Assembly: GCA_020637335.1 (NCBI GenBank)
Contig: JACJWC010000013.1
Coordinates: 1-64,000 of the forward strand
Source: Acidobacteriota bacterium
Lineage (GTDB): Bacteria > Acidobacteriota > Holophagae > Acanthopleuribacterales > Acanthopleuribacteraceae
Reading direction: 5' to 3'
Length of the DNA stretch: 64,000 bases
The notes below the pieces were generated by a model. That model had not been told where the DNA came from and did not search any database. It saw only the letters and a program-made list of their open reading frames with translations. The position numbers and the translations under genes were made by a program. The stretch's first letter is position 1, and the number at the start of each line of letters is the position of its first letter. This document shows positions 36,437 through 45,005 of this stretch, one piece after another.

Positions 36437-38131
36437 TTGGAACCTTCAGCGCTTGAGCCCCTTTATTATCATCAGGACTATCTGACCCTGATTCGCTGGG
36501 TCCTGGCCCGTTACCCGGATTTCTGGTCCGAGCCAGAACAGGACCAGATCACCTGTTTCCTAGGCCTTCCATCCAAGGCTCAAGCTTTAGTGATTCGACT
36601 CTTAAATCGCAAGGGTTGCGTCTTTCGTGTTTCGCGTTTGAAATACCCAGAACTTGGTTCCCTGGACGAATGGCTTGAGGCCCTAGAGCACGCTCAGTTT
36701 GTGGATTTCCAGCGAACGCAGTCAGAAAACGCGCAATGTCTGGCCAAGGTGCCACTGGCCGAACTTCAAGCGTGGCAGGGGACCCGCGCAAGTAAATCGC
36801 AATGTGTAGAAATGGCTATTGGCCGAACCGATCTCGATCAGTGGCTAGGGCGCGATTGGTTGGTCTTACGCTGCCAGAACCTGTTCGATCGCTTTCGTGT
36901 CTTGTTTTTTGGCAATATTCATCAGGATATGACCGAATTTGTTTTGACCGGAATGGGCCTGCAAACCTTTGAGGACTATGAGGTAGACCCGCACTTCAGG
37001 CGTTTTCGAAACCGGACCGATCTGGAAAATATGATGCGCTGGGCGTGCTGGTGGGCGGATAGTTATGCGACGGACCAGGAACTGGGACCGATTAAAGATT
37101 GGGTTGGGCGGTGTGAAGAAGGGCTAAAAGAATTACCCGATCCATGGCGCAAGTACCCGTTACGTTTTCTGTGCCGTTTGGGACTTGCCCAAATGAATCA
37201 AGATCCCGAGTGGGCAAAACGGTGCCTGTTTCGTTATCTGGACGAGCGCGAAGATTGGGAGGTCCGTGCCCGTTTGGTTCGCTGGCTGAAGAAGAGGGGG
37301 GAAGGTGATTTGGCCCAAGCGCTCTTGGATCAGGAAGAATCCGAACTTACGCCCTTAGCTCAGCAGGCCTACGCCAAATTGCGCCACCAATTGAAATCCG
37401 GCCCTGCGCCTCAAACTCTTTTGCAGCCGCAACCGAAGCCCGTTGTCGCCGCAGAGTCGCAAGCTTCTGAGCGAGGTGGGAAACGTCGATACTGTGGCGA
37501 GGACGCGGAATGGTCCACCATCGAAACCTTTGTGCTCAGCCAATATCGCAAACAGGGTTGGGATGGCTTCTTTGCCGAAAATGGGTGGATCCAAAGTGTG
37601 TTGGGTCTCTGGGCGCGCGAATGTGTTTTTGCATCCGTGCCGGGTGCCTTTGACCATCCGTTCCAGGACGCTCCGCTCGACTTGGGCAGTGAATTCTTTT
37701 TTAAGCAGCGCCAGGCAATTTTCCGCGCATGGGCAGAACAATGGCGCCAGTCCAACCGTGAGGACTGGTTAGACCACCTCGGATCGGTTTGGCTCAAACA
37801 CGGCCATAAACGCGCCCGGTTCTACCATTGCAGCCCTTTTTCTTGGGAAGTCACGCGCACCGTGTTGGCGGCTTACCCTTTGAAGGCCTGGATTGAATTG
37901 GCCTTGCGCTTCTTTCAACTGAAACGTTCGTTGTGGCGCGGGTTTCCTGATCTGGTGTTATTTCGCGAGGGTCGAGTCGTATTTGCCGAGGTGAAGGCCA
38001 TCAAAGAGCAGGTCTCAGACTATCAAAAAAACTGGCACCACGAACTGTTGCGCTTGGGTTTTGAGGTGTGGTTGGTTCGGGTTGTAGTGCGTGGAGAGGG
38101 TGCAGCAAGTGCTGCACCCCCAGTTGGTTAG
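36437..38131 (+). CDS. FAN1-like VRR-NUC nuclease
   Basis: A 564-residue protein resembling bacterial homologues of FAN1, a structure-specific 5' flap nuclease and 5'-3' exonuclease that helps remove DNA interstrand crosslinks. The N-terminus (LEPLYYHQDYLTLIRWVLARY) and the following region with LIRLLNRKGCVFRVSRLKYPELG match the family's opening domain, and helical repeats occupy the middle. The C-terminal VRR-NUC nuclease motif is visible at about 500-550: GFPDLVLF with the catalytic Asp and FAEVKA with Glu and Lys. The only possible start giving a full-length N-terminus is a TTG at 36437, three bases after the T-run of the lpdA terminator and without a Shine-Dalgarno. No other repair genes are near. 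Nuclease activity is inferred. Confidence 0.78.
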   Translation: MEPSALEPLYYHQDYLTLIRWVLARYPDFWSEPEQDQITCFLGLPSKAQALVIRLLNRKGCVFRVSRLKYPELGSLDEWLEALEHAQFVDFQRTQSENAQCLAKVPLAELQAWQGTRASKSQCVEMAIGRTDLDQWLGRDWLVLRCQNLFDRFRVLFFGNIHQDMTEFVLTGMGLQTFEDYEVDPHFRRFRNRTDLENMMRWACWWADSYATDQELGPIKDWVGRCEEGLKELPDPWRKYPLRFLCRLGLAQMNQDPEWAKRCLFRYLDEREDWEVRARLVRWLKKRGEGDLAQALLDQEESELTPLAQQAYAKLRHQLKSGPAPQTLLQPQPKPVVAAESQASERGGKRRYCGEDAEWSTIETFVLSQYRKQGWDGFFAENGWIQSVLGLWARECVFASVPGAFDHPFQDAPLDLGSEFFFKQRQAIFRAWAEQWRQSNREDWLDHLGSVWLKHGHKRARFYHCSPFSWEVTRTVLAAYPLKAWIELALRFFQLKRSLWRGFPDLVLFREGRVVFAEVKAIKEQVSDYQKNWHHELLRLGFEVWLVRVVVRGEGAASAAPPVG

Positions 38132-38134
38132 GGC

Positions 38135-40513
38135 TTAAAACTTAACGTTTAAGCGGGTGAAGAAAAACGCTCCGTTGAATCCCATCTGCACGTTTTCCCA
38201 AGGCGCACCGTTTTCGGTTTCGTTGGGGTCCTGGCTGGTGGGTTTAACACCAAAAATATTGGTTCCGCCGGCGCTCAGCGAAACATCTTTGGTGAAGTGG
38301 TAGTTGATGGTTAAGTCCGTCGTGACCTTGGGGTCGTATTCCTGCGGCGGGGCAGTGGGATCATCGATTTGGGTCCAGGTTCCCGCCAATACTTTGCCGA
38401 AATAGACAAATTTCAAGAGGCCACCCCATTTGTCGTGACGGTAATCCGAAGCAATCGTGGCTTTGATTTCTGGGGCAGAACCTTCCACAAACATGCGCTC
38501 GCGTTGGTTGAAATAAATGTCCTCTTTTCCTTCCAGGCCGGGAGCGGTATTGATGTTTTTGACTTCGGTTTTGTTGTAGTTCAGGGCCAGGAACGAGTTC
38601 AAGTCTCCGCCTAATGCTTTGCGGCGGTTGTTGACGGTGAAGTCCAAGCCTTTGGTTTGGGTATCGATGGCGTTGGTAAAGAATCGCGCTTCCACCAAGT
38701 TCTCTTCAGCGAGAACAGGCAGGTCGTCTTGGGTGAATCCACCGGTCAGAACGATGCGGTCATCGATATCGATCAGGTAACCGTCCAAGGTCAGGTTCCA
38801 GGCATCACTTGCCGTATAGGTAAAACCTGCCGTCCAGTTAACCGAGGTTTCTTCCTTCAACGATGGAATACCGGCCAGGCGGGCCAATTCGCTGTCATTG
38901 GGCGCCAACTTGATGTCGGCTGCTTCACCGGCGATGAAATCGGTGAAGGTGGAAGAGAAATAGCGTTGGTGCAAGGAAGGTGCCCGGAACCCGGTGCTGC
39001 CCGATGCGCGAACGTGCAGTTGAGACGTGGGTTTGTAACTGATCGCCAGTTTTCCATTGGTTGTGTTGCCGAAGTCGCTGTAATGTTCAGCGCGAACGGC
39101 TGCGCCTAACATGAGTTCTGGACTGAATTGGAACTCCAAGTCGATATAGGCAGCACTGCTGTTGCGATCTTCATCAATCTCATCCACCGGTTGGAAGCCC
39201 GGGAACCCTTGAGATCCCGCATTACCGCCGCCTGCCCCATCGTAATCATCCCAGGAACCTTGTTCGCCGGCAAAGATTTGGTAGGTTTCGATGCGGTACT
39301 CAAAGCCTGCGGCGAAGTTCATGCCTTGCAGGATGTCGGTGAAGTAGCGGGACACATCCACATTGGTGGTGTTTTGCGTGAATTCAAATCCACCCGCATC
39401 AAACCGATCGGGAGAAATGCCATTGTTGATATTGGCAATAGAGGCGTTTAAGGTGTGGCTGATCAGGTAGGTCATCTTGTTGGAGCCGTAGGTGTTGGAG
39501 GCATCAAATCGCCAATCGTTGAAGATGGTTCGATAGCCAAAAGCTGCTGAAAAATCCTTGATATCCGTGCCAATGTTGGGCACAAATCCATCTGGATACA
39601 TCTCAGCCGAATTTCGGGAGGGGATATCGTCCGAGCCAACGCCGTCGCGGTACCAGGCACCGGCCAAACCGTCGCGGGTGTTGTATCCGCCATGGCCATA
39701 AAAAGTGCCATACTCGCTGACACCGACTTCCAGGTTCATGAAGAGATTGATGTTTTCGGTTGCCGCATCGCCAATCACGCGCGGTTCACCGGCGGGACTG
39801 CGATTGGTTTTTTCACGGTTCAGAAACTCGCCAGTCAGATTGATGACGCCGCGTTCACCGATGGCGTGACCGTAATTCAGCGCCACTTGCTCATTTTCAC
39901 CGTCACCTTCTGAATAAATGGCACCGGAAGCTGTTAAATCCAAGCCGGTATCGTCGCGTAAAACGATATTGATAACGCCTGCAATGGCATCAGAACCGTA
40001 TTGGGCAGCGGCACCATCGCGAAGAATTTCAATCCGTTTAATGGCAGCTACCGGAATGGTATTTAAGTCAGTGCCCACATTCCCACGTGCCCGTGAACCA
40101 AACAGGTATACCAGGGACGAGGTATGGCGGCGTTTACCGTTGATCAGCACCAGAACTTGATCAGGTCCCAGGCCGCGCAAGGTCGCTGCATCGACATGGT
40201 CGGACCCGTCGCTGCCCGATTGGCGATTGGAATTAAAACTCGGAGCGGTGAATTGCAACAATTGGCCTAAATCCAATTGTCCCGTTTCGGAGGCAATTTC
40301 ACTGACCGGCACCACATCAACGGGCGCAGGTGTATCGGTTTTCGACCGTTCTGGTCGCCGAGACCCAACCGTAATGACCTCGACAATGCTGGGTTTATCC
40401 TGCTCGCTAGGCTGTGGGTCTTGAGCCAGAACACCAGGCGAAAAGGGCCATGCCAAAAGCAGTGCACCCAAGAGACGCTGAACCAGGGGTAGACAATTTG
40501 CGTTGAATTTCAT
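38135..40513 (-). CDS. TonB-dependent outer-membrane receptor
   Basis: A 792-residue receptor with a signal peptide ending near residue 30 (MKFNANCLPLVQRLLGALLL, then AWPFSPGVLAQ). The periplasmic-facing segment EVITVGSRRPERSKT resembles a TonB box. The plug domain follows, with LGQLLQFTAPSF, LRGLGPDQVLVLINGKRRH and IEILRDGAAAQYGSDAIAGVINI (about 60-195). A 22-strand barrel is predicted for the rest, ending in the aromatic-rich FFTRLNVKF. It imports a ligand too large for porins, energised by TonB; the TonB-like gene at 12776 is a possible partner. The ligand is unknown. GGTGAGG precedes the ATG. Convergent with the FAN1-like gene by 3 bases. Confidence 0.92.
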   Translation of the reverse strand: MKFNANCLPLVQRLLGALLLAWPFSPGVLAQDPQPSEQDKPSIVEVITVGSRRPERSKTDTPAPVDVVPVSEIASETGQLDLGQLLQFTAPSFNSNRQSGSDGSDHVDAATLRGLGPDQVLVLINGKRRHTSSLVYLFGSRARGNVGTDLNTIPVAAIKRIEILRDGAAAQYGSDAIAGVINIVLRDDTGLDLTASGAIYSEGDGENEQVALNYGHAIGERGVINLTGEFLNREKTNRSPAGEPRVIGDAATENINLFMNLEVGVSEYGTFYGHGGYNTRDGLAGAWYRDGVGSDDIPSRNSAEMYPDGFVPNIGTDIKDFSAAFGYRTIFNDWRFDASNTYGSNKMTYLISHTLNASIANINNGISPDRFDAGGFEFTQNTTNVDVSRYFTDILQGMNFAAGFEYRIETYQIFAGEQGSWDDYDGAGGGNAGSQGFPGFQPVDEIDEDRNSSAAYIDLEFQFSPELMLGAAVRAEHYSDFGNTTNGKLAISYKPTSQLHVRASGSTGFRAPSLHQRYFSSTFTDFIAGEAADIKLAPNDSELARLAGIPSLKEETSVNWTAGFTYTASDAWNLTLDGYLIDIDDRIVLTGGFTQDDLPVLAEENLVEARFFTNAIDTQTKGLDFTVNNRRKALGGDLNSFLALNYNKTEVKNINTAPGLEGKEDIYFNQRERMFVEGSAPEIKATIASDYRHDKWGGLLKFVYFGKVLAGTWTQIDDPTAPPQEYDPKVTTDLTINYHFTKDVSLSAGGTNIFGVKPTSQDPNETENGAPWENVQMGFNGAFFFTRLNVKF

Positions 40514-40765
40514 GCTTTACCTCACCTTTAAAGATCCCACAGACAAAATGAATCGATTGTAAACTGTTGTTGGGTGTGGGAAATCTTCCCATCATCACTC
40601 AATTGAGGTTCACAGGTCAATTACTAAAAAAATGGAATTGATACGGTGTGTAATTCATTTGTAATATGTTGAAAAAATAAGACTTGAATTAATTTTGTTG
40701 GCTTTTTGGCGTGTGAGGTTGAGTTCGGTTCGGTTTGGGTCGATAGGTACGGATAGGAGCGTTTT

Positions 40766-41470
40766 GTGGGTAACACCTTATCTCAAGAGGAAATTGATTT
40801 CCTGCTCAATTCCGGAGGGTTTGATTCTGCACCCAAGCCGGTACCCCAGGTAGCAGCAAAAACGGCTGAACCTGCCCCGACACCGGTGCGCGTAGAGCCC
40901 AAAACGCCAATGCCACCCGTAAAAGTTCCTGCGCCCGTAACGGCTGTTGGGTCGGATCATCACCAAGTGTTTCGGCCCGATCCGCGCCGACACGTTAAGC
41001 GCGCCAATCCGCTCGGTGCTGAGCTGTTTGATTTTCAAAACAATGCCCATGTCCGTGTTTTGAAAGGCAATCCCCAACGCGATTACACCATTCCCAGTCG
41101 AAGTGTTTGGACGGTTGATGAGGTGCGCCAATTGGATCTGGCGCGCAACGCAGTTTTGCGTTTATTGGCTTTGTCCAAACGGTTCCGTGAAAAAAAACGC
41201 CATGGCCTTGTGCATGAAGTGGTTCATCTCAATAACCGGTATGGGCACAAAATCAGCTTTTTCCTGCTGCGTAACCAAAAAAAGCCAATCCGCTTAAAGG
41301 TCCAGGATTTACCGATATTCACGCTCAACCACAAGATGCGTTCCTTAGAGCGAACGATCGAGTGGGAATTTGACGAAAAAGATGCCGAAGAATTTGTCTA
41401 TACCTGGGGCCAGTGGTTTTGGCGCAATTTCGATGAAGTTACCTTGGAGAAGATGGCTCAACTCGCATGA
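40766..41470 (+). CDS. orphan protein with FliM/FliN-like N-terminal peptide
   Basis: A 234-residue protein starting at a GTG with TAGGAGC upstream. Residues 4-14 (TLSQEEIDFLL) match the N-terminal peptide by which FliM and FliN bind phosphorylated CheY, or FliN-type switch proteins begin. A Pro/Lys-rich linker (about 20-65) follows. The C-terminal part (about 75-234) is basic then acidic and contains RRHVKRANPLGAELFDF, WTVDEVRQLDLARNAVLRLL and a terminal EWEFDEKDAEEFVYTW. It lacks the FliM/FliN SpoA domain. No flagellar or chemotaxis genes are in the window. It may link a receiver protein to another machine; function is unknown. It is convergent with, and overlaps, sixA by 13 bases. Confidence 0.6.
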   Translation: MGNTLSQEEIDFLLNSGGFDSAPKPVPQVAAKTAEPAPTPVRVEPKTPMPPVKVPAPVTAVGSDHHQVFRPDPRRHVKRANPLGAELFDFQNNAHVRVLKGNPQRDYTIPSRSVWTVDEVRQLDLARNAVLRLLALSKRFREKKRHGLVHEVVHLNNRYGHKISFFLLRNQKKPIRLKVQDLPIFTLNHKMRSLERTIEWEFDEKDAEEFVYTWGQWFWRNFDEVTLEKMAQLA

Positions 41471-41913
41471 GAAATGGCCGTTCTCACCACCTGGAAGTTG
41501 TTGGTAGCGCTGAACAAGCTGTTGCCTTGGACCTCGACCAAAGTCCCGACCTGGAAAAGCGGGCTTCGGCTACATAAGCCGTAGCAGAGGTTTTCCACCA
41601 ATGGCAAATGCGAAACGAGAAGCGGGATGGATTCGCTATACTCGACCAGCCCGTTCAGGATCTGATCGACGTTGCCATCTGGGGTTAACGCATCCCATTC
41701 CTGCATGGGTAGATGGAATGCTTGGTTCAGAAGGGTTGCGGTTTCAACCGCTCTTCGATAGGGCGAATGAAGAATTTGCGTGGGTTGAACCGCCCAGTTT
41801 TTGAGGTCCTGCCCCCTGCTGGTTGCCATTTGGCGTCCCAGTTGGGTCAAATAACGGCTGGCATCAACAATACCGGCCTCTGCTTCTGCATGGCGCATAA
41901 TAAATAAATGCAT
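41458..41913 (-). CDS. sixA: phosphohistidine phosphatase SixA
   Basis: A 151-residue histidine-phosphatase-superfamily protein. The RHG-type motif is MRHAEAE (Arg7, His8) at the N-terminus, and a second catalytic His lies in LVSHLPLVENL near residue 102. Compact SixA proteins dephosphorylate phosphohistidine, for example on the nitrogen phosphotransferase protein NPr or hybrid kinases. GGAGG precedes the ATG. It starts one base after the stop of the DUF4340 gene and is the last gene of the Gld-like ABC operon. Its 3' end overlaps that of the convergent FliM-N-like gene. Confidence 0.88.
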   Translation of the reverse strand: MHLFIMRHAEAEAGIVDASRYLTQLGRQMATSRGQDLKNWAVQPTQILHSPYRRAVETATLLNQAFHLPMQEWDALTPDGNVDQILNGLVEYSESIPLLVSHLPLVENLCYGLCSRSPLFQVGTLVEVQGNSLFSATNNFQVVRTAISHAS

Positions 41914-41914
41914 A

Positions 41915-42796
41915 TTATTCCTCCGAGGCGTGGAAGGCCTCTAAGCGCTTAAGCAATTCATTTGCCAAAACATAACACGGGCTGGTGGAATCACGCGAGC
42001 CGAGCCAAGTTTCACCGTGTTGGCTCAGGTTACACCACATCCATTGACCCTCGATCTGAACACCGAATCGCACATCCGCTTGGGTCGGACAATTCTCAAA
42101 GCGAATGTCGGTGGCCTGAAAATGCAAAAGCGCCTTTATTTCGGGAGCGTCAAAGGGCCATTCTCGGTGGGTGTCTGGGTTGAGAAAACCATTTTCGCTC
42201 CGAGTGAGAAGAAAGCCATCAGGTCCTTCCAACTGAAACGCCTGAACGGCCTTGAGTGGGACTTGCCAGATTGTGCGGTCGAACCAGCTGGGTCTGCGCA
42301 GGAATACGCCGTAAGCTACTGGAACATAATGAACAGTTGCATCTTCTTGTAGGCGAATATAGGTGCCGCGATAGGTTGCATCGCTTTTCCCGACGTAGAT
42401 GCGTGTCAATTCTTTGCCGGATGCGTCAAATAGCCGAATGACCCAGGCGCGTCCGCCCAGCTCGAATTGATCGTGTTTGGCGACATCGTTGCTGAGTTCT
42501 GTTCCGCGCGGGGTTTTGAGAATCCCTTCAATCAGCATGTCCACAAACAGTGGATTGGCGGGAAACTCCGGTGGGCGAACCCACCATTTATCTTTGCGCT
42601 TCTCCAGATTGACTTTGGTTGCGCCCAGTTCCAGTTCAATTTTTTGAATGGCGGCTGCCGAAAGTTGCGGAAACAGCAGCTCTTGTTCTTGTTTTTGTGT
42701 CGAATTTTGTCGGTCGTCCATCTGCGTTTTGACAATCCAAGTCGCGGCTGCCAGAACGATCAAGACCACCAGCGCAAGGCGGATTTCCCGTTTCAA
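41915..42796 (-). CDS. DUF4340-type membrane-anchored protein
   Basis: A 293-residue protein. The best start is a TTG at 42796 that overlaps the TGA of the preceding gene (TTGA) with GGAAGA upstream; longer in-frame sequence lies inside the upstream gene. One N-terminal membrane helix (about 7-25, LALVVLIVLAAATWIV) anchors a periplasmic beta-rich domain containing LELGATKVNLEKRKDKWWV, typical of DUF4340 proteins. These occur next to GldG-type ABC components in many phyla. It probably belongs to the same export or envelope complex. The exact role is unknown. Confidence 0.82.
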   Translation of the reverse strand: MKREIRLALVVLIVLAAATWIVKTQMDDRQNSTQKQEQELLFPQLSAAAIQKIELELGATKVNLEKRKDKWWVRPPEFPANPLFVDMLIEGILKTPRGTELSNDVAKHDQFELGGRAWVIRLFDASGKELTRIYVGKSDATYRGTYIRLQEDATVHYVPVAYGVFLRRPSWFDRTIWQVPLKAVQAFQLEGPDGFLLTRSENGFLNPDTHREWPFDAPEIKALLHFQATDIRFENCPTQADVRFGVQIEGQWMWCNLSQHGETWLGSRDSTSPCYVLANELLKRLEAFHASEE

Positions 42797-44319
42797 AATG
42801 CGATCTTCCGATTGCGTCGGTTGCGCAAAAAGCTGCGCGTCAGCGCCCAAATCAGGATCAGGCCGGGCGCCAATGCCACGCTGATCAGTTGGAAGTTGCG
42901 TCGCTCTGCTGCAGTGGTTTCGCGGATGGGTCGGATACTGTTTTCGGCTCTTGGGATATTGCCCAATTGGCTGCCGCGCAACAAATAGTCAACTAACCGA
43001 TTCATGAATAAGAGGTTACCGGGATTTTGAAATTGGCTCAAGAGATGGTCCGTTCCGATCACAACCAGATGGGCGTTTTGACTGGCCAATCCGGTGTTTT
43101 CGGGAAAATAGGGCTGAAGCGGCCCATTGTATTCGCGTGCGAGACAAAAACGATCGAAGCTGGTGGGTCCCGGTACTTTGTCGGGGTCCAGAATGAACAG
43201 ACGTTTTTGCACCCAGGCTTGGTCGGAACTGAAAAGGATTGGTTCCCAATCGGGGTTAGTGGCCATCACACTGCTGACCCAGGGCAAAAGCAGGCTCTGT
43301 AAATCGGCATTGGGCGGGAATGTATCAACAAAACTGCCCATGGCCTGGGAGAGAAGTGGGAAAAGATTGTATTCGCGTAAGAGTGGGCCTTCTGGTCCCT
43401 GGTATTTGATGGTCTGACATTGACTGTCCGCCACCAAATCGCGATTCACATTGACGCCGTATTGGGCCAACATCTGGTCGGCCTCGCTGGTTCCGATTTC
43501 AAATGCACGCAATTGGGTCGTGTCGACCTCAACCCCAGAATGCAGGAGGATAACGGGTACGCCGCGCAAAATGGCCTCTTCCAGACTCCGTAATTGGCTT
43601 CGGTCCAACACATGCAGGCCCCAAACCAGCACGCCACCGGCTTGGCTTAAATCAAGCGGTTCCCCCGGGAAAACCAAGGTTTGCTTCACACGCAGTGTTT
43701 TTTCTAACTCGGTTTTGAGTGGCAGCATGTCGCTGTCCAGATCATGGCTTCGGTTAGGTTTGATGGCTTCGGCAACAGCCGGGCCCACCATCTGCAAAAC
43801 GGGTCGTTCCTTCTGAATTAATCGGTGGATGGCAGATGTGATTTCAAACTCCAGGTTATCTGGAACGGGTAAGGTGGCAAACACCTCTTTTTGGTCTTCG
43901 TAGAAAATGGCCATACCCAACCAGATCTCGACCACTTCCAAACGTGCTTTTTCGGTGATGTTGGCCTGCGTTTTTTTGAGACCAATGGCCAGCGCTTCGT
44001 TCATGCTGGTCTCGTTTTCATCCGGGTCAATGATGACCAACTTTATTTTTGTGCCGCCCGCTGCCTCATAAGCACGCGCAAGATCCAATGCGCGTTGCTG
44101 TACGATTTCGAATCGGACCGGAACCTTGCTGCTGAAGTAGAGCTTTAGGCTCAGCGGTTCTTGGATCTTGGCCAAAACCTCACGGGAAGGCTGGCTGAGC
44201 GAAAAGCGTTTTTCATGGGTCATATCCACCCGGATGGGTAGTGCTTGAGCCAAATATCCGACCAAACCGGCGCAGACAGCGACAATTAAAAAGAGAAATA
44301 GCGCGCGGCGGATCACCAT
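42793..44319 (-). CDS. GldG-like ABC auxiliary membrane protein
   Basis: A 508-residue protein with an N-terminal membrane helix (about 5-25, LFLFLIVAVCAGLVGYLA), a large periplasmic domain and a C-terminal helix (about 482-500) before a basic tail. The domain begins with KRFSLSQPSREVLAKIQEPLSLKLYFS, the pattern of GldG / ABC-type uncharacterised transport proteins (IFT52-like fold). The ATG at 44319 overlaps the permease stop by 7 bases; upstream in-frame sequence lies inside the permease gene and is rejected. GldG with GldA and GldF is needed for gliding in Bacteroidetes but the family also occurs in non-gliders. It pairs with the downstream DUF4340 protein. Confidence 0.85.
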   Translation of the reverse strand: MVIRRALFLFLIVAVCAGLVGYLAQALPIRVDMTHEKRFSLSQPSREVLAKIQEPLSLKLYFSSKVPVRFEIVQQRALDLARAYEAAGGTKIKLVIIDPDENETSMNEALAIGLKKTQANITEKARLEVVEIWLGMAIFYEDQKEVFATLPVPDNLEFEITSAIHRLIQKERPVLQMVGPAVAEAIKPNRSHDLDSDMLPLKTELEKTLRVKQTLVFPGEPLDLSQAGGVLVWGLHVLDRSQLRSLEEAILRGVPVILLHSGVEVDTTQLRAFEIGTSEADQMLAQYGVNVNRDLVADSQCQTIKYQGPEGPLLREYNLFPLLSQAMGSFVDTFPPNADLQSLLLPWVSSVMATNPDWEPILFSSDQAWVQKRLFILDPDKVPGPTSFDRFCLAREYNGPLQPYFPENTGLASQNAHLVVIGTDHLLSQFQNPGNLLFMNRLVDYLLRGSQLGNIPRAENSIRPIRETTAAERRNFQLISVALAPGLILIWALTRSFLRNRRNRKIAF

Positions 44320-45005
44320 GGACGACTCCAGAATCGAGTAATTAAGGTCTGACGACTGGCAAACAGAAAGACCAAACAGAACAATGCATAAAAAACGAGG
44401 TCTCGACTGTCGAGCACGCCGCGGGCGACATTCTGGAAATGCCAGGCAAAATTCAACAAGGTGCTTTCCACCATTAACAGAACCGTCATAGCCAGCGAAC
44501 ACAGCAGAAAGGCCAGGATTTGGTGCTGGCTAAACGTGCCCAGAAATTGGCACAGAGCAAGGCTGGCCGCCGCAAAAAACAGGGCGCCCAAGTAACCGCA
44601 TAAAACCTGACCCCAGTCAAGGGGTGCGAGTTGGCCCACCAGGATTGGGACCGGTAAGGTTAACGCCAGACTCAAAACGATCAGACCGTATTGGCCCAGA
44701 AACTTGCCGAGCACGAGTTGACCTTCCGGTAAACCGTAACTCAACAGCAGCTCAACTGTGCCCAAACGCCGTTCTTCAGCCCACGAGCGCATGGCCAATG
44801 CGGGGATAAACACGGAGAAGGTGAAGGGAAAAGCACCAAAAAAGGCGCGTAAATCGGCAACCCCACTCAAAAAAACGTTGCCGTAGGATTGGCTGAAAAA
44901 AACGGGATAAGCAGTGGCGCCGACAAACAGAGCGCAGAACAGGTACCCCAAAAGGCCATTGAGCTGGTGCTGCCATTCTTTGCGCGCAATCGTCCAAATG
45001 CTCAT
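44313..45005 (-). CDS. ABC transporter permease, GldF-like
   Basis: A 230-residue ABC-2-type permease with about six membrane helices (near 17-40, 58-75, 95-125, 138-160, 168-190 and 205-225). The family's characteristic cytosolic start (IWTIARKEWQHQLNG) and WAEERRLGTVELLLSYGLPEGQLVLGKFL are visible. It forms the channel for the ATP-binding protein encoded immediately upstream. The ATG has GAGG upstream and overlaps the ATPase stop by 4 bases (ATGA). The substrate is unknown. Confidence 0.88.
   Translation of the reverse strand: MSIWTIARKEWQHQLNGLLGYLFCALFVGATAYPVFFSQSYGNVFLSGVADLRAFFGAFPFTFSVFIPALAMRSWAEERRLGTVELLLSYGLPEGQLVLGKFLGQYGLIVLSLALTLPVPILVGQLAPLDWGQVLCGYLGALFFAAASLALCQFLGTFSQHQILAFLLCSLAMTVLLMVESTLLNFAWHFQNVARGVLDSRDLVFYALFCLVFLFASRQTLITRFWSRPW

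Noticed and set aside
40592..40620. TTGACC - 17 - TGATGA as a minus-strand promoter for the TonB receptor
   Set aside because: The -35 and spacing fit, but the -10 hexamer is a poor match, so it is not reported as a feature.
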